A DNA stretch of 47,843 nt from contig JAQUWD010000027.1 in assembly GCA_028693055.1 (NCBI GenBank), forward strand, positions 1 through 47,843, in the 5' to 3' direction. The DNA is from Eubacteriales bacterium. Its GTDB lineage: Bacteria > Bacillota > Clostridia > Christensenellales > Aristaeellaceae. The translations under genes were made by a program, and so were the position numbers. Positions within the stretch are counted from its first letter, which is position 1. Each line of letters starts with the position of its first letter. Below, piece by piece: positions 1 through 8,653 of the stretch. Under the pieces are notes generated by a model. That model searched no databases and was not told the origin of the DNA. It worked only from the letters and a program-made list of their open reading frames with translations.

Positions 1-37
1 AAGGCAATTCAACGAATGACGAGAAAACCTTTTTAAT

Positions 38-571
38 TCAACACATTACGCACATTAGCAAATAACAGAAACGCCTCAAAGTCTTACTGGAAAAGGCTTT
101 GAGACTTACAAGTGTCAAACGTGGGATGATGATGTAAAGAACGATATTGGGGGCAACTACGATAATATAATCCGTTGCGTTATAAAATCCCGTTCTGGCA
201 TAGAGCTCAGCCATATCCATGTACATTTTATAGTCGCTGCTTGGCACATAGGCAACGGTAGCAAAAAGAAATAGTCTACTAAGAACGGTGATTGTTGCTA
301 GAAACCAACATAGGGTTCGCACGGGAAGCTGTAGCTCCGCCCTTTGAACAAGCCATTGAAAAGCAATAAAAAGCCATATGCTTAGAATGAGAAATACTAG
401 TGTTCTGTAGCTTGAGCCGAGGCATCGCTCTAAGGTCGTGCCTGTTTTAAACTCTGGCATAGCGTAGCGGCAGAAAAAAAGCATGACAAAATAGATAGCA
501 AGAAAACAAATCACTACACGCGTCAATCGATCCTTAAAATCTCTGGCTACCCTATGTTCAGGAAGCTTCAT
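38..571 (-). CDS. Membrane protein, probably truncated glycosyltransferase-type (GT39-like) N-terminus
   Basis: This reads as a 177-residue membrane protein with hydrophobic helices near residues 20-36, 55-73, 84-108 and 135-150. The luminal-type stretch SSDYKMYMDMAELYARTGFY resembles the loop after the second helix of polytopic mannosyl/arabinosyl-type transferases of the GT39/ArnT superfamily, which normally exceed 450 residues. After residue 150 the protein stops being hydrophobic and ends in a basic tail, which fits a truncation or frameshift. I infer a broken gene, but the left window edge is only 37 bases away, so I cannot see whether homology resumes. A good promoter lies upstream. There is no clear link to the phn-type operon whose 3' end is 112 bases upstream. 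Confidence 0.5.
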   Translation of the reverse strand: MKLPEHRVARDFKDRLTRVVICFLAIYFVMLFFCRYAMPEFKTGTTLERCLGSSYRTLVFLILSIWLFIAFQWLVQRAELQLPVRTLCWFLATITVLSRLFLFATVAYVPSSDYKMYMDMAELYARTGFYNATDYIIVVAPNIVLYIIIPRLTLVSLKAFSSKTLRRFCYLLMCVMC

Positions 572-619
572 GCTTTTATCTCACTTTCTAGCAAAACGTG
601 AATTGCTTGAAGTGCTGCT

Positions 620-648
620 ATTATAGCAATAGATGGAAATAAAAACAA
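620..648 (-). promoter_or_regulatory. Promoter of the truncated membrane protein gene
   Basis: On the minus strand TTGTTT (648-643) and TATAAT (625-620) are separated by 17 bases, about 50 bases before the start codon at 571. It shows that this gene can be transcribed separately from the nucleotidase gene. Confidence 0.55.
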
Positions 649-682
649 TCATCATTTATCCTATTGGGAATAGCAAATCCTC

Positions 683-2188
683 CTAGGCTTTATAGCCTAC
701 AACCATAAAGAATTTCTCCGGCTTGGAAACCTCAACTGTAGGATGCTGAGAGAAATAGGTAAGGATCAATTCACTGATCTCCGTTTGTATCTCGCGCACG
801 CGGGGACAGCGAAGATAAAAATCAAAGTCTCCCGCACCTGTTGCACGGTAGTTGCTCATACATAACGTCATTTTATCTTCGTCTTGGATAGGCTTGCCCT
901 TCCGTTTTAGATAGACAAGACGGCTACCCTTGGGATGTGATAAATCAAACTGATACTCCAATCCATAAAAGTAATCATAATTGTAATGCGCTTCCTTGGG
1001 ACGTAGAAAATGGTCGGAAATGGCAACGGAACCGTCTGGCTGAACCTCAAAATAGGTGGCGCACTGCTCCAATGCTTGCCGAAGAATAAAACCGGTCACC
1101 TCCAAAACCACAAGGGTATTGGAATAAATGTAGCTGGCTACGACGTCGCGAACGGTCACGTCGCTGTCAAAGCCGCGAATTTCATTACCAAGGGCGGTGC
1201 AGGAAATATCCGCGCCGCTGGAGGCTAGCTGTACTTGATTGAAAAAATCAGCGATGGGGGAACCATGAAGAGCCATTAATAGCTTGCTTTCCGGCCATAT
1301 GGCATGATTGAGATGCCCAATCGGGTGATCCAGCCATGAGGTAAGCTTTGTGAACAGTCGTTCCTCTGCGGGGTGAAGAACGCAATGATCCTTCACTTCA
1401 CAAAGCTCTGAATGGAAGCGATCCTCATCGTCTAAAACAACTTTTATATAGGCGCTGCTGTTACAGGGCGGCTGCACAATATGCGTCCCGCAATAGGTGA
1501 CGCCGTTCATTGCAATATGCTGATGGCCTGTCAACAGTAGGTCGAAGGGGAAGTCTTCGCAAAGCTTGCAGCCGATATTCTCGTCGGTATCCGAAAGTGG
1601 CTTTCCCATGGCAACGTCCTTTTCCAAGCCGCCGTGATAAAGCCCCACCAACAAGTCGCAGCGCTGCCGTACTTCCTTTATGCAGCGGGTAACCGCCTCC
1701 ATAGGGTCGCTAACGGTAAGCTGCTGTAGGTTCTCCGGCTTTTCCCATCGATTGACCCAGTTGGTTACGATGCCGATGATCCCGACGCGCAGCCCGTTGG
1801 CGAGGGTGCGAACGTCCCAGCCGGAAATCGGAAGCTGGTGGGTTTTGTCCTCTACGTTAGCGCATAGGCATTGCGCGTCCAATGCGTTTAGATAATCGCT
1901 GAGCACCTGATAGCCATTATTAAAATCGTGGTTTCCCAAGGTTATATAATCATATCCGCGTTCGTTTAGCGCCCGGGCTACTGGCAGCGGTTTTTGAAGG
2001 CTGTGGCAGTAGTAGGTGAGAGGAGAGCCTTGAATGGTGTCTCCGCCATCGATGATCAGTGTATTTCCATCCTTGGGGAAAGCCATGGAAAGAAGTCCCA
2101 AGCGCATTGGCTGGGACTTCATAAAGTTTGTCGGGTATAGATAGCCATGGGTATCTGAAGTAAAGTAAATTGTCAGCTTCGGTTTCAT
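683..2188 (-). CDS. 5'-nucleotidase / metallophosphatase (UshA family), cytosolic
   Basis: A 501-residue two-domain 5'-nucleotidase-family enzyme. The N-terminal calcineurin-like metallophosphoesterase shows the metal-binding series D12-x-H14 (SDTHG), GGD ending at D50, GNHDF at 85-89, HGG, and GHQH near 220. The C-terminal half corresponds to the nucleotidase substrate-binding domain. Unlike secreted UshA proteins it has no signal peptide, so it should act in the cytoplasm. It starts 2 bases after the second permease gene and is the last gene of the phosphonate-type importer operon, so it probably dephosphorylates what the importer brings in. Family members hydrolyse 5'-nucleotides, cyclic nucleotides or UDP-sugars; the exact substrate cannot be read from sequence. 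Confidence 0.88.
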   Translation of the reverse strand: MKPKLTIYFTSDTHGYLYPTNFMKSQPMRLGLLSMAFPKDGNTLIIDGGDTIQGSPLTYYCHSLQKPLPVARALNERGYDYITLGNHDFNNGYQVLSDYLNALDAQCLCANVEDKTHQLPISGWDVRTLANGLRVGIIGIVTNWVNRWEKPENLQQLTVSDPMEAVTRCIKEVRQRCDLLVGLYHGGLEKDVAMGKPLSDTDENIGCKLCEDFPFDLLLTGHQHIAMNGVTYCGTHIVQPPCNSSAYIKVVLDDEDRFHSELCEVKDHCVLHPAEERLFTKLTSWLDHPIGHLNHAIWPESKLLMALHGSPIADFFNQVQLASSGADISCTALGNEIRGFDSDVTVRDVVASYIYSNTLVVLEVTGFILRQALEQCATYFEVQPDGSVAISDHFLRPKEAHYNYDYFYGLEYQFDLSHPKGSRLVYLKRKGKPIQDEDKMTLCMSNYRATGAGDFDFYLRCPRVREIQTEISELILTYFSQHPTVEVSKPEKFFMVVGYKA

Positions 2189-2190
2189 AA

Positions 2191-3009
2191 TTATCCTCGG
2201 GCTAGTTTTTTACGCACTTTGGTGGAGAATAACTCGATAAGCAGCATCAGCACGATCATACCGCAGAGAAACGCGCCGACCATGCTCCAACGGCGAGAGT
2301 TGATGCATTGGATTAGCGCCGCACCTACGCCGCCTGCGCCGACAATGCCCAAGGTGGTTGCATCCTTGATGTTGATATCGAAACGATAAATCAACGTGGA
2401 AACAAAGTTTGCATATAGCTGAGGCAGAATACCATAGCGTATTTTTTGAAAGGTGGTGCAGCCAGCAGCATCCAAGCTTTCCAATATGCGCGTATCCAGA
2501 TCCTCGATGGCGTTGATATACATTTTGCTGATCATTCCGATGGAACAAATGCTTTGGGTAACCACGCCGCAAAAAGCGCCGGGGCCGGTAACCCGAATCC
2601 AAACCAATGCCCATACCAGACTGGGAATGGTGCGAATGAGCAGAATAAACGCCCGTGCGATGAACGCAGCCCATTTTGGCATAATGTTCTCACTGGCTAA
2701 AAAGCTAATGGGGATAGCCAGAATACCGCCGATGATGGTGCCGAGAATAGCGATGCAAACCGTTTCAAACAGCATGTAAAGCACGCCGTCCTTGGTCATG
2801 TCTACCAGCATGCTTACATCGGGATGAGTAATGCCGTAAACAATGCCGTAGGCTACGTCGCTGCCCTTGGATGCAAGGCCTTTATATTCGATGGCATTGC
2901 CGGACCAGCCCAGCAAAGCAACGACAACCAGTACGATCAATGTATAAATCCACCAGCGCTGGGGTTTGCGCTCATACATCTCTTCAATGGGGTTGATGGT
3001 CTTTTCCAT
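2191..3009 (-). CDS. phnE: Phosphonate-type ABC transporter permease (second PhnE)
   Basis: A 272-residue inner-membrane permease of the PhnE type. It has an N-terminal anchor helix (about 20-40), a core of about five more helices, and the EAA-type coupling loop ESLDAAGCTTFQKIRYGILP around residues 177-196, followed by the typical GAGGVGA segment. It pairs with the upstream permease as a heterodimer that binds the PhnC ATPase. The start ATG at 3009 follows a GGAGG-type ribosome site in the 17-base gap after the first permease. Two different permeases are usual in Firmicute phn-type importers. Confidence 0.9.
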   Translation of the reverse strand: MEKTINPIEEMYERKPQRWWIYTLIVLVVVALLGWSGNAIEYKGLASKGSDVAYGIVYGITHPDVSMLVDMTKDGVLYMLFETVCIAILGTIIGGILAIPISFLASENIMPKWAAFIARAFILLIRTIPSLVWALVWIRVTGPGAFCGVVTQSICSIGMISKMYINAIEDLDTRILESLDAAGCTTFQKIRYGILPQLYANFVSTLIYRFDINIKDATTLGIVGAGGVGAALIQCINSRRWSMVGAFLCGMIVLMLLIELFSTKVRKKLARG

Positions 3010-3026
3010 GCGCGTATCCTCCTCCC

Positions 3027-3878
3027 TTAGCTTAATTTGCGGCGCAGATATTGACTGGTATTTTCAATAATCAACACCACAACAAACAACGAAATCAGCA
3101 CCATGCCCAAGCCTTCATAATCGCGCCAGCCGATCCGCTCGTTGATGAGGATGCCAAGACCGCCAGCGCCCACATAGCCCAGAATGGAAGCGGCGCGGAT
3201 ATTGATTTCAAAGGAGTAGAGACAGTGGGATAAATAGGTGGGTAGAATTTGAGGCATACAGGCGCTCCAAAACGCCTGAAAGCGAGACGCGCCTAAGGCT
3301 TCCATGGCTTCGAAAGCGCCCATGTCAATGGTTTCAATGCTTTCGTAAAGCATTTTGGTAACAATGCCGAAGGTAAAGATGGTGATAGCCACCGTGCCTG
3401 CAAAGGTACCTAGCTTGAAAATAAGAGCGCAGATAGAAGCAATCACCAGCGTGGGCAGCGTGCGCACGATATTTAGTACAACGCGCAGGATGGCTACAGC
3501 GGCGCCGCTTCTGTTGATGTTGGTTGAGGCGGCTACGGCGAAGGGCAACGCCAGCGTAGAGCCGATAACGGAGCCCATGACGGACATCTTAATGGTGTCC
3601 AGCAACGGCCCGATCACCTTGTCAAAATAGGATAGGTCGGGTTGAAAGATTTTTTCTAGAATGACGGTGAACTGGTGTCCCCGCTTAATAATAATACCGA
3701 AATCAAATTCGGTCACAATAGCGGAAATCCATACCGCGGCAACGAGCAAAACAACCACGATCCATGTTTTTGAGCGCGGCTTTTGAACGCTATGGTCATT
3801 GCCGATCGTCATCGTCTTGGGTTTGAAGATTTTATCATAGAGCGGTGTCTTAGTCGCCGCGCTTTCTTCTGATTTCAT
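3027..3878 (-). CDS. phnE: Phosphonate-type ABC transporter permease (first PhnE)
   Basis: A 283-residue PhnE-type permease. After a polar N-terminus it has a first helix at about 38-56, then a core of several helices with the EAA loop EAMEALGASRFQAFWSACMP around 190-209 and the downstream GAGGLGI motif. The start overlaps the last 4 bases of phnC, which indicates translational coupling. Together with the next permease it forms the membrane channel of the importer. Relatives carry phosphonates, phosphite or organophosphates, so the substrate is open. Confidence 0.9.
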   Translation of the reverse strand: MKSEESAATKTPLYDKIFKPKTMTIGNDHSVQKPRSKTWIVVVLLVAAVWISAIVTEFDFGIIIKRGHQFTVILEKIFQPDLSYFDKVIGPLLDTIKMSVMGSVIGSTLALPFAVAASTNINRSGAAVAILRVVLNIVRTLPTLVIASICALIFKLGTFAGTVAITIFTFGIVTKMLYESIETIDMGAFEAMEALGASRFQAFWSACMPQILPTYLSHCLYSFEINIRAASILGYVGAGGLGILINERIGWRDYEGLGMVLISLFVVVLIIENTSQYLRRKLS

Positions 3879-4666
3879 GCTTGAACCGCCGCCTTCCCAG
3901 CTTTGGCTTCTTCCTCTGCCGTGGGAATCGGCGCGCCGTTATAAATCTGGTCCAATACCTGCTGGGTGACGGTATCGGTTGGGCCGTCGTATACGATTTC
4001 ACCGGCACGAATCCCGATGACCCGGTCGGCAAACTTAAGGGCCAGATCCACATGGTGAATATTGATCAGGATGCTGATGTTCATCTCTTGATTGATGCGC
4101 TTAAAATCGTTCATCACCTGATCGGCAGTAACGGGGTCAAGCGCCGCAACCGGCTCGTCGGCTAAGATGATCGTAGGGTTTTGGTTTAATGTACGCGCCA
4201 GTGCAACGCGCTGCTGCTGACCGCCGGAAAGCTGATCGCAGCGGGTATAGGCTTTATCCAGAATACCTACCTTATCCAGCGCTTCCAATGCGGCAATTTC
4301 TTGCTTTTTGGTAAACAGACCCAGCAGCACCCGGAAAAAGCTCATATCGGGCACCATAGAGGTCAATACGTTTTTAATAACCGTAGAGCGCGTCACCAGA
4401 TTGAAGGATTGAAAAATCATCCCGACATGGCGGCGGAATTTGCGCAGACTCTTTCCGTGCAAAGTCATTACATCGACGCCATCCACCAAAACCTGTCCCT
4501 CGGTTACGTCGATCATCCGGTTGATGGTACGGATCAACGTGGATTTTCCTGCGCCGGAAAGGCCGATGATCGCGACAAATTCGCCTTGATCGATGGTGAG
4601 GTTTACGTCCTTTAACCCCTTTACGCCGTTGGGATAGGTTTTTCCAGCATGTTTAAACTCAATCAT
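3875..4666 (-). CDS. phnC: Phosphonate-type ABC transporter ATPase
   Basis: A 263-residue ABC ATPase. It shows Walker A GLSGAGKST (about 35-43), signature LSGGQQQR, Walker B ILADEP and the H-loop NIHHVDLA, in the normal order. Residues such as FRRHVGMIFQSFNLV are typical of the PhnC subfamily. It powers import through the two PhnE permeases encoded directly downstream. A hairpin terminator separates it from phnD, so it is probably expressed at a lower level than the binding protein. Confidence 0.92.
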   Translation of the reverse strand: MIEFKHAGKTYPNGVKGLKDVNLTIDQGEFVAIIGLSGAGKSTLIRTINRMIDVTEGQVLVDGVDVMTLHGKSLRKFRRHVGMIFQSFNLVTRSTVIKNVLTSMVPDMSFFRVLLGLFTKKQEIAALEALDKVGILDKAYTRCDQLSGGQQQRVALARTLNQNPTIILADEPVAALDPVTADQVMNDFKRINQEMNISILINIHHVDLALKFADRVIGIRAGEIVYDGPTDTVTQQVLDQIYNGAPIPTAEEEAKAGKAAVQA

Positions 4667-4742
4667 GTGCCCGCCTCTTTATGTACAGAATATCAATGGT
4701 TTAGCCTATTCATCTTACCATTGAAAGATAAGCATTACAAGC

Positions 4743-4781
4743 AAAAAAATTGGGGCGATACGGAATTGGCCGTATCGCCCC
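4743..4781 (-). terminator. Intrinsic terminator/attenuator between phnD and phnC
   Basis: A perfect 12-bp stem (4752-4763 with 4770-4781, GGGGCGATACGG and its complement, 6-base loop) is followed on the minus strand by a run of seven T (4749-4743). Placed after the binding-protein gene, it would make phnD mRNA abundant and let only part of transcription reach phnC-phnE-phnE-nucleotidase. Confidence 0.88.
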
Positions 4782-4800
4782 ATGAGAGTATGGGTTTGGG

Positions 4801-5844
4801 TTACTGTACGGCAGTCAGGGCCTGACGGGCTCCGTCGTAGTCCGCGTCGGTAGCAACAGCATAGCCGGTGTGGCTGTACACGGAGAAGATCGCCTGACCC
4901 TCTTCGGTGCCAATGATGTTGATCAGAGCAGTCTGCATCGCGGCGATGAATTCGGGATTGTAAACTGCGTCGTTGGCCTTGGTGATGGCGACGGTATCGT
5001 TGTAAATACCATCGGTAACGCCGATGACGTTTAACTCGTTCCAGATGCTATCGCTGCGGCCCATGCCAGCCTTGCCGGTGGCGTCCTGCTGGTCGGTAGG
5101 CAGCGTCCAAGCGTCAACATAATCGCGACGACCGTCCGCATAGCAAACGATAACGTCAACAGCCTCGGCAGCAGCCTGAGCAAAGCTCTCGCCGTAGCCG
5201 CTGAGGGTCAGCACGTTGGTCAGGTCGGTGAGCTTCTTACCGTCATAGTTGTTCATCAGCCACATGGTGGGGTAGATGTAACCGGCAGAGGAAGAGGTCT
5301 TAAGCACTGCCCAGTTGGCCTTGTCCAGGTCTTCCCAGGTCAGAGCCTCGCCAGCGTTTACCTTGGCGGCCAGCTCCTTGCCGTAAGCGGAGGGCGTTGC
5401 GTAAATCAAGGAACGATAGAAGGTTACTTGGTTTTCAGTAGGCAAGGTCATGTTGGCGTCGCCGTTCCAAGTAGCGGGATCGGTGCTGTCGTTGCTCAAG
5501 CCGGCGCGGGTAGCGGTGAGGATAACGTCAACTTCGTCGCTGTATAGGGCATAGGTGCCGCCGGGCAGCCAGCCGATATCGATGGTGCCAGCAGCCATAG
5601 CCTCGCCGGTGGCCTCATAGGAAGTGCCGACGGTGATGTCGACTTCGCCGATGTCATAGCCCTGCTTGAGCATTTCAGCCTGTAGCAGCTCCGGCAGGTT
5701 CTTGGTGCCGGTGATGATAACATCCGCATCCTTCGAGGGTACAAATTCAAGGGTCAGCTTGTCCATCTTGACCGCTTCTGCCATAGCAGAGGTGCAGCCG
5801 ATCAGCATGAGTACCGCCAGGAAAAGAGCAATTGCCTTTTTCAT
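4801..5844 (-). CDS. phnD: Phosphonate-type ABC transporter substrate-binding lipoprotein
   Basis: A 347-residue periplasmic-binding-type protein. Residues 1-17 are a lipoprotein leader with lipobox LIGC and lipidation at Cys17. The mature part resembles the PhnD/PtxB family: VPSKDADVI near the start, then GTIDIGWLPGGTYAL, KTSSSAGYIYP (anion-binding Ser/Thr cluster) and DVIVCYADG. It captures the substrate outside the membrane and delivers it to the PhnE pair. ATG is preceded by AGGAGG. It is the first gene of the operon, behind a near-consensus promoter. The real ligand (phosphonate, phosphite or phosphate ester) is not determined. Confidence 0.9.
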   Translation of the reverse strand: MKKAIALFLAVLMLIGCTSAMAEAVKMDKLTLEFVPSKDADVIITGTKNLPELLQAEMLKQGYDIGEVDITVGTSYEATGEAMAAGTIDIGWLPGGTYALYSDEVDVILTATRAGLSNDSTDPATWNGDANMTLPTENQVTFYRSLIYATPSAYGKELAAKVNAGEALTWEDLDKANWAVLKTSSSAGYIYPTMWLMNNYDGKKLTDLTNVLTLSGYGESFAQAAAEAVDVIVCYADGRRDYVDAWTLPTDQQDATGKAGMGRSDSIWNELNVIGVTDGIYNDTVAITKANDAVYNPEFIAAMQTALINIIGTEEGQAIFSVYSHTGYAVATDADYDGARQALTAVQ

Positions 5845-5879
5845 GTGTAAATGCCTCCTAGAATTTTTGGATCCAATTC

Positions 5880-5908
5880 ATTATAGCAAGCCGGTATGAA
5901 GATTACAA
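5880..5908 (-). promoter_or_regulatory. phnD promoter
   Basis: Minus-strand TTGTAA (5908-5903), 17-base spacer, TATAAT (5885-5880), about 35 bases before the phnD start. It lies between the uxaC stop and phnD, so the importer operon has its own promoter. Confidence 0.75.
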
Positions 5909-5919
5909 TCCTCTTTATG

Positions 5920-7332
5920 TTAAGATTTGGAGAAGAAATGGAAGTAGCGCTTTGCGTTTGCATAGCTTATGCCGCGAACGATTTCGTTCAGCGCATCCTC
6001 GTCATTGGGGAACATGCCTTCCTCTACCCATTCCCCAAGCATCCGGCACAAAATCCTGCGGAAGTATTCGTGGCGGGGATAGCTCAGGAAGCTGCGGCTA
6101 TCCGTAAGCATGCCCACAAACCCTGCCAGATAGCCGCAATTGGCCAAGCTGGTCATCTGATCGATCATACCCTGAAAATGGTCGTTAAACCACCATGCGG
6201 AGCCGTGCTGCACCTTGGAAACGGCTTCATCGCTTTGGAAGCAGCCGATGATGGTATCAATGGCCTCGTTATCGTTGGGGTTCAGGCTGTAAAGTACGGT
6301 TTGGGGTAGAACGCTGCGGGATTGCAGCGCGTTTAAGAAAGCAGCGGTTTGATCGGCTGGCGCGTAGTTGCTGATGCAATCAAAGCCGGTATCAGGCCCA
6401 AGCTTCTCGAACATGGGCTGGTTATTATTGCGGCGGCAGCCGTAGTGCAGCTGCATGACCCAGTTCATCTGATGATACTTTTCGCCGACAAACAGCATGA
6501 ACGCGGTTTTGAAAACAGCCTGCTCCGCTTCGCTGACATTGCCGCCGGACAAGCGCTTTGCAAAAATTGCTTCCACCTCTTCGTCGGTGGCGGGGGCGTA
6601 CATGACATAATTGAGCGCATGGTCGCTGAGGCTGCAATGGTTGGCGGCGAAATAGTTCATACGCACGGCTAGCGCAGCTTTTAAAGAAGCAAAGCTTGTA
6701 ATTTTCGTCTGAGAGCACTGGGACAGCTTGTCCAGATAGTCGAGATACTCCGGCTTCTCGATATTCATGGCTTTGTCCGGGCGCCATGCGGGCAGTACGG
6801 TGGTTTTCATGGTATCGTCCGCCATCAGCTTCTGGTGCCATTCCAGCGTGTCGATCGGATCATCGGTAGTGCAGATCAGCTCCACGTTGCTCATGGCGAT
6901 CAGCCCGCGCACACTATGGTCGGCTTGACGCAGCTTTTCATTGCAAAGGTGCCACACCTCCTCAGCGTTTTTGGGGGTGAGGGTGCCGTGATAGTCAAAA
7001 AAGCGTTGCAGCTCCAAATGACTCCAATGATACAGCGGGTTGCCGACGGCCTTGCTCAGCACCTCGGCCCATTTGATGAACTTATCATGATCGGTAGCGT
7101 CGCCGGTGATGAATTTTTCTGGTACGCCGGCAGAGCGCATCAAGCGCCATTTGTAGTGGTCGCCGCCCAGCCAGATCTGGGTGATGTTGTCGTAGCGCAG
7201 ATCCTCATAAATCTCTTTGGGGCTGATGTGGCAGTGGTAGTCCATAATGGGGCATTTTGCAGCCACATCGTGGTACAGCTTGACGGCGGTAGGAGTATTG
7301 AGAAGAAAGTCCTTATCCATGAATGCTTTCAT
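5920..7332 (-). CDS. uxaC: Uronate (glucuronate/galacturonate) isomerase
   Basis: A 470-residue uronate isomerase, the usual family length. It belongs to the amidohydrolase superfamily; the metal-site pair H33-x-H35 sits in MDYHCHISPKEIYEDL, and WWFNDHFQGMIDQM and GMLTDSRSFLSYPRHEYFRR near the C-terminus are family hallmarks. It converts D-galacturonate to D-tagaturonate (and D-glucuronate to D-fructuronate) in the cytoplasm. It lies downstream of the LacI-type regulator on the same strand, with a cre/LacI-like site in the gap, and opposite to the uxaB operon that supplies the next steps. Start ATG follows GAAAGGAGC. Confidence 0.96.
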   Translation of the reverse strand: MKAFMDKDFLLNTPTAVKLYHDVAAKCPIMDYHCHISPKEIYEDLRYDNITQIWLGGDHYKWRLMRSAGVPEKFITGDATDHDKFIKWAEVLSKAVGNPLYHWSHLELQRFFDYHGTLTPKNAEEVWHLCNEKLRQADHSVRGLIAMSNVELICTTDDPIDTLEWHQKLMADDTMKTTVLPAWRPDKAMNIEKPEYLDYLDKLSQCSQTKITSFASLKAALAVRMNYFAANHCSLSDHALNYVMYAPATDEEVEAIFAKRLSGGNVSEAEQAVFKTAFMLFVGEKYHQMNWVMQLHYGCRRNNNQPMFEKLGPDTGFDCISNYAPADQTAAFLNALQSRSVLPQTVLYSLNPNDNEAIDTIIGCFQSDEAVSKVQHGSAWWFNDHFQGMIDQMTSLANCGYLAGFVGMLTDSRSFLSYPRHEYFRRILCRMLGEWVEEGMFPNDEDALNEIVRGISYANAKRYFHFFSKS

Positions 7333-7384
7333 AAGGGGTTGCTCCTTTCATGATGGGGATATGTTTGAATAATAGGGTTATGTT

Positions 7385-7398
7385 TGAAAACGCTTTTA
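7385..7398. promoter_or_regulatory. cre-like / LacI-family operator before uxaC
   Basis: TGAAAACGCTTTTA matches the Firmicute catabolite-responsive element consensus TGWAANCGNTNWCA at all but one position. It overlaps the stop codon of the LacI-type gene and lies about 53 bases before the uxaC start. It could bind CcpA or the neighbouring LacI-type protein. Confidence 0.5.
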
Positions 7399-8421
7399 CA
7401 GGGTGCTTCCACGCTTGATCAATTCCCCGGTAAAAACGGTTTTCTGCGGCATTTCTTTGCCCTCCAGCACGCCTAACAAGGTGGCGACGCATTGCTGGCT
7501 GACGGCCTTGAGCTTGTTGTCCACACTGGTTAATTCGGGCTCGGTGCAAAGGCTGTAGGGGGAGCTGTTGTAACCGATGATGCTTAGATCGCCCGGGATG
7601 GTTTTGCCAAGGACATGGGCATATTTCATCGCGCCGACGCTAAGGATATCCTCTGAGGAAAGCACAGCGTCGAACATCAGACCCTTATTATGGAGCCCGA
7701 CGAGATAATCTCGCACGGCGGGAATACTGACGCTGTCCTGGGCGAAGAAGCGCAAAAGCGATTCGTTGACGGGAAGGCCACGGCTTTCATAGGCGGCGCG
7801 ATACCCTGCTAATTTGTTCAAACCGTTATGATTCTTGCTATGATATAGATATAGAATATTTTTGCAGCCTGTGTCCAGCAAATACTGGGCAGCCTCCATG
7901 GTAGCGCGCTTTTCATCGCAAAGCACGCAGTATACGTTTTCACAGGTGAACGAGGCGTTTAAAATGACTACCGGCATTTGTTGAGCGGCCTTGCGGATGT
8001 ACTCGTTGTCCTTTTCCTTACTCTCTAAAAAGGTGGAGCCCATCAGGATCATGCCGTCCACATGCTTGCTTGTTAGCAGCTCAACGCCCTGTATGCGCGC
8101 TTCAAGTTCACGCCCCGTGCAGCTCAGCAAACAGTCATATTGATGGGAGCGCAATGTCATTTCTAAATACGATAGCGCCTGCGCCAAATAGGAGTCCGCT
8201 GCGTTGGGACAGAGCAGGCCGATGGTTTTCATGCTGTTCAAGCCTAGACCCCGGGCGAAGGCGTTTGGTACATAACCGCTTTCTTCAATAACCGCCAAAA
8301 CATGCGCTTTGGTTTTGGCGCTGACATGAGGACTGTTGTTCAGTACCCTCGACACGGTTGCAATGGAAACGCCGGCCTTTTGGGACACATTATATATATT
8401 CGTCGTAATCACCTCTAGCAT
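7396..8421 (-). CDS. LacI-family transcriptional regulator of the uronate locus
   Basis: From the ATG at 8421 this is a 341-residue LacI/GalR regulator. The N-terminal helix-turn-helix reads IYNVSQKAGVSIATVSRVLNNSPHVSAKTKAHV, with the hinge GYVPNAFARGL; the remainder is a periplasmic-binding-protein-like effector domain. A longer frame starting at TTG 8460 is excluded because that codon lies upstream of the -10 element of its own promoter. It stands between uxaC and the divergent uxaB operon, so a uronate-pathway intermediate is the likely inducer (inference). The palindrome at 8586-8603 is a probable binding site. Confidence 0.9.
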   Translation of the reverse strand: MLEVITTNIYNVSQKAGVSIATVSRVLNNSPHVSAKTKAHVLAVIEESGYVPNAFARGLGLNSMKTIGLLCPNAADSYLAQALSYLEMTLRSHQYDCLLSCTGRELEARIQGVELLTSKHVDGMILMGSTFLESKEKDNEYIRKAAQQMPVVILNASFTCENVYCVLCDEKRATMEAAQYLLDTGCKNILYLYHSKNHNGLNKLAGYRAAYESRGLPVNESLLRFFAQDSVSIPAVRDYLVGLHNKGLMFDAVLSSEDILSVGAMKYAHVLGKTIPGDLSIIGYNSSPYSLCTEPELTSVDNKLKAVSQQCVATLLGVLEGKEMPQKTVFTGELIKRGSTL

Positions 8422-8451
8422 GTAAATACTTTCGTTACGTAAATCATTTTT

Positions 8452-8480
8452 ATTATACAACCTTCACAGGCCTATTGCAA
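8452..8480 (-). promoter_or_regulatory. Promoter of the LacI-type regulator
   Basis: Minus strand TTGCAA (8480-8475), 17-base spacer, TATAAT (8457-8452). The expected transcript start near 8446 leaves a leader of about 25 bases before the ATG at 8421. Confidence 0.7.
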
Positions 8481-8547
8481 ACGATTTTTTCAGTTTGAGC
8501 AAGGAATTTGTGAAAAGTTTATTTTGGCTCAAATGTAAAAAAATCAA

Positions 8548-8576
8548 TTGACGCTGGATGAAAATGAGAGTAGAAT
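8548..8576 (+). promoter_or_regulatory. uxaB operon promoter
   Basis: TTGACG (8548-8553), 17-base spacer, TAGAAT (8571-8576). The expected transcript start near 8583 is immediately before the palindromic operator, and the leader to the uxaB ATG is about 70 bases. Confidence 0.75.
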
Positions 8577-8585
8577 ACAAATGAT

Positions 8586-8603
8586 GATGTAATTGTTTAC
8601 ATC
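8586..8603. promoter_or_regulatory. Palindromic operator of the uxaB operon
   Basis: Perfect 7-bp inverted repeat GATGTAA-TTGT-TTACATC. Its position over or just past the uxaB transcript start is typical for a LacI-family repressor site, and the LacI-type gene is divergent and adjacent. Binding by that protein is inferred. Confidence 0.65.
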
Positions 8604-8653
8604 GATAATCATGAGCTTATGTACAAACGTGTAAGAAAATGGAGGGACATTGT

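Noticed and set aside
38..120. Hairpin CTCAAAG...CTTTGAG inside the 3' part of the first gene as a terminator
   Set aside because: Only a 7-bp stem with a long loop and no T-run after it; too weak to call.
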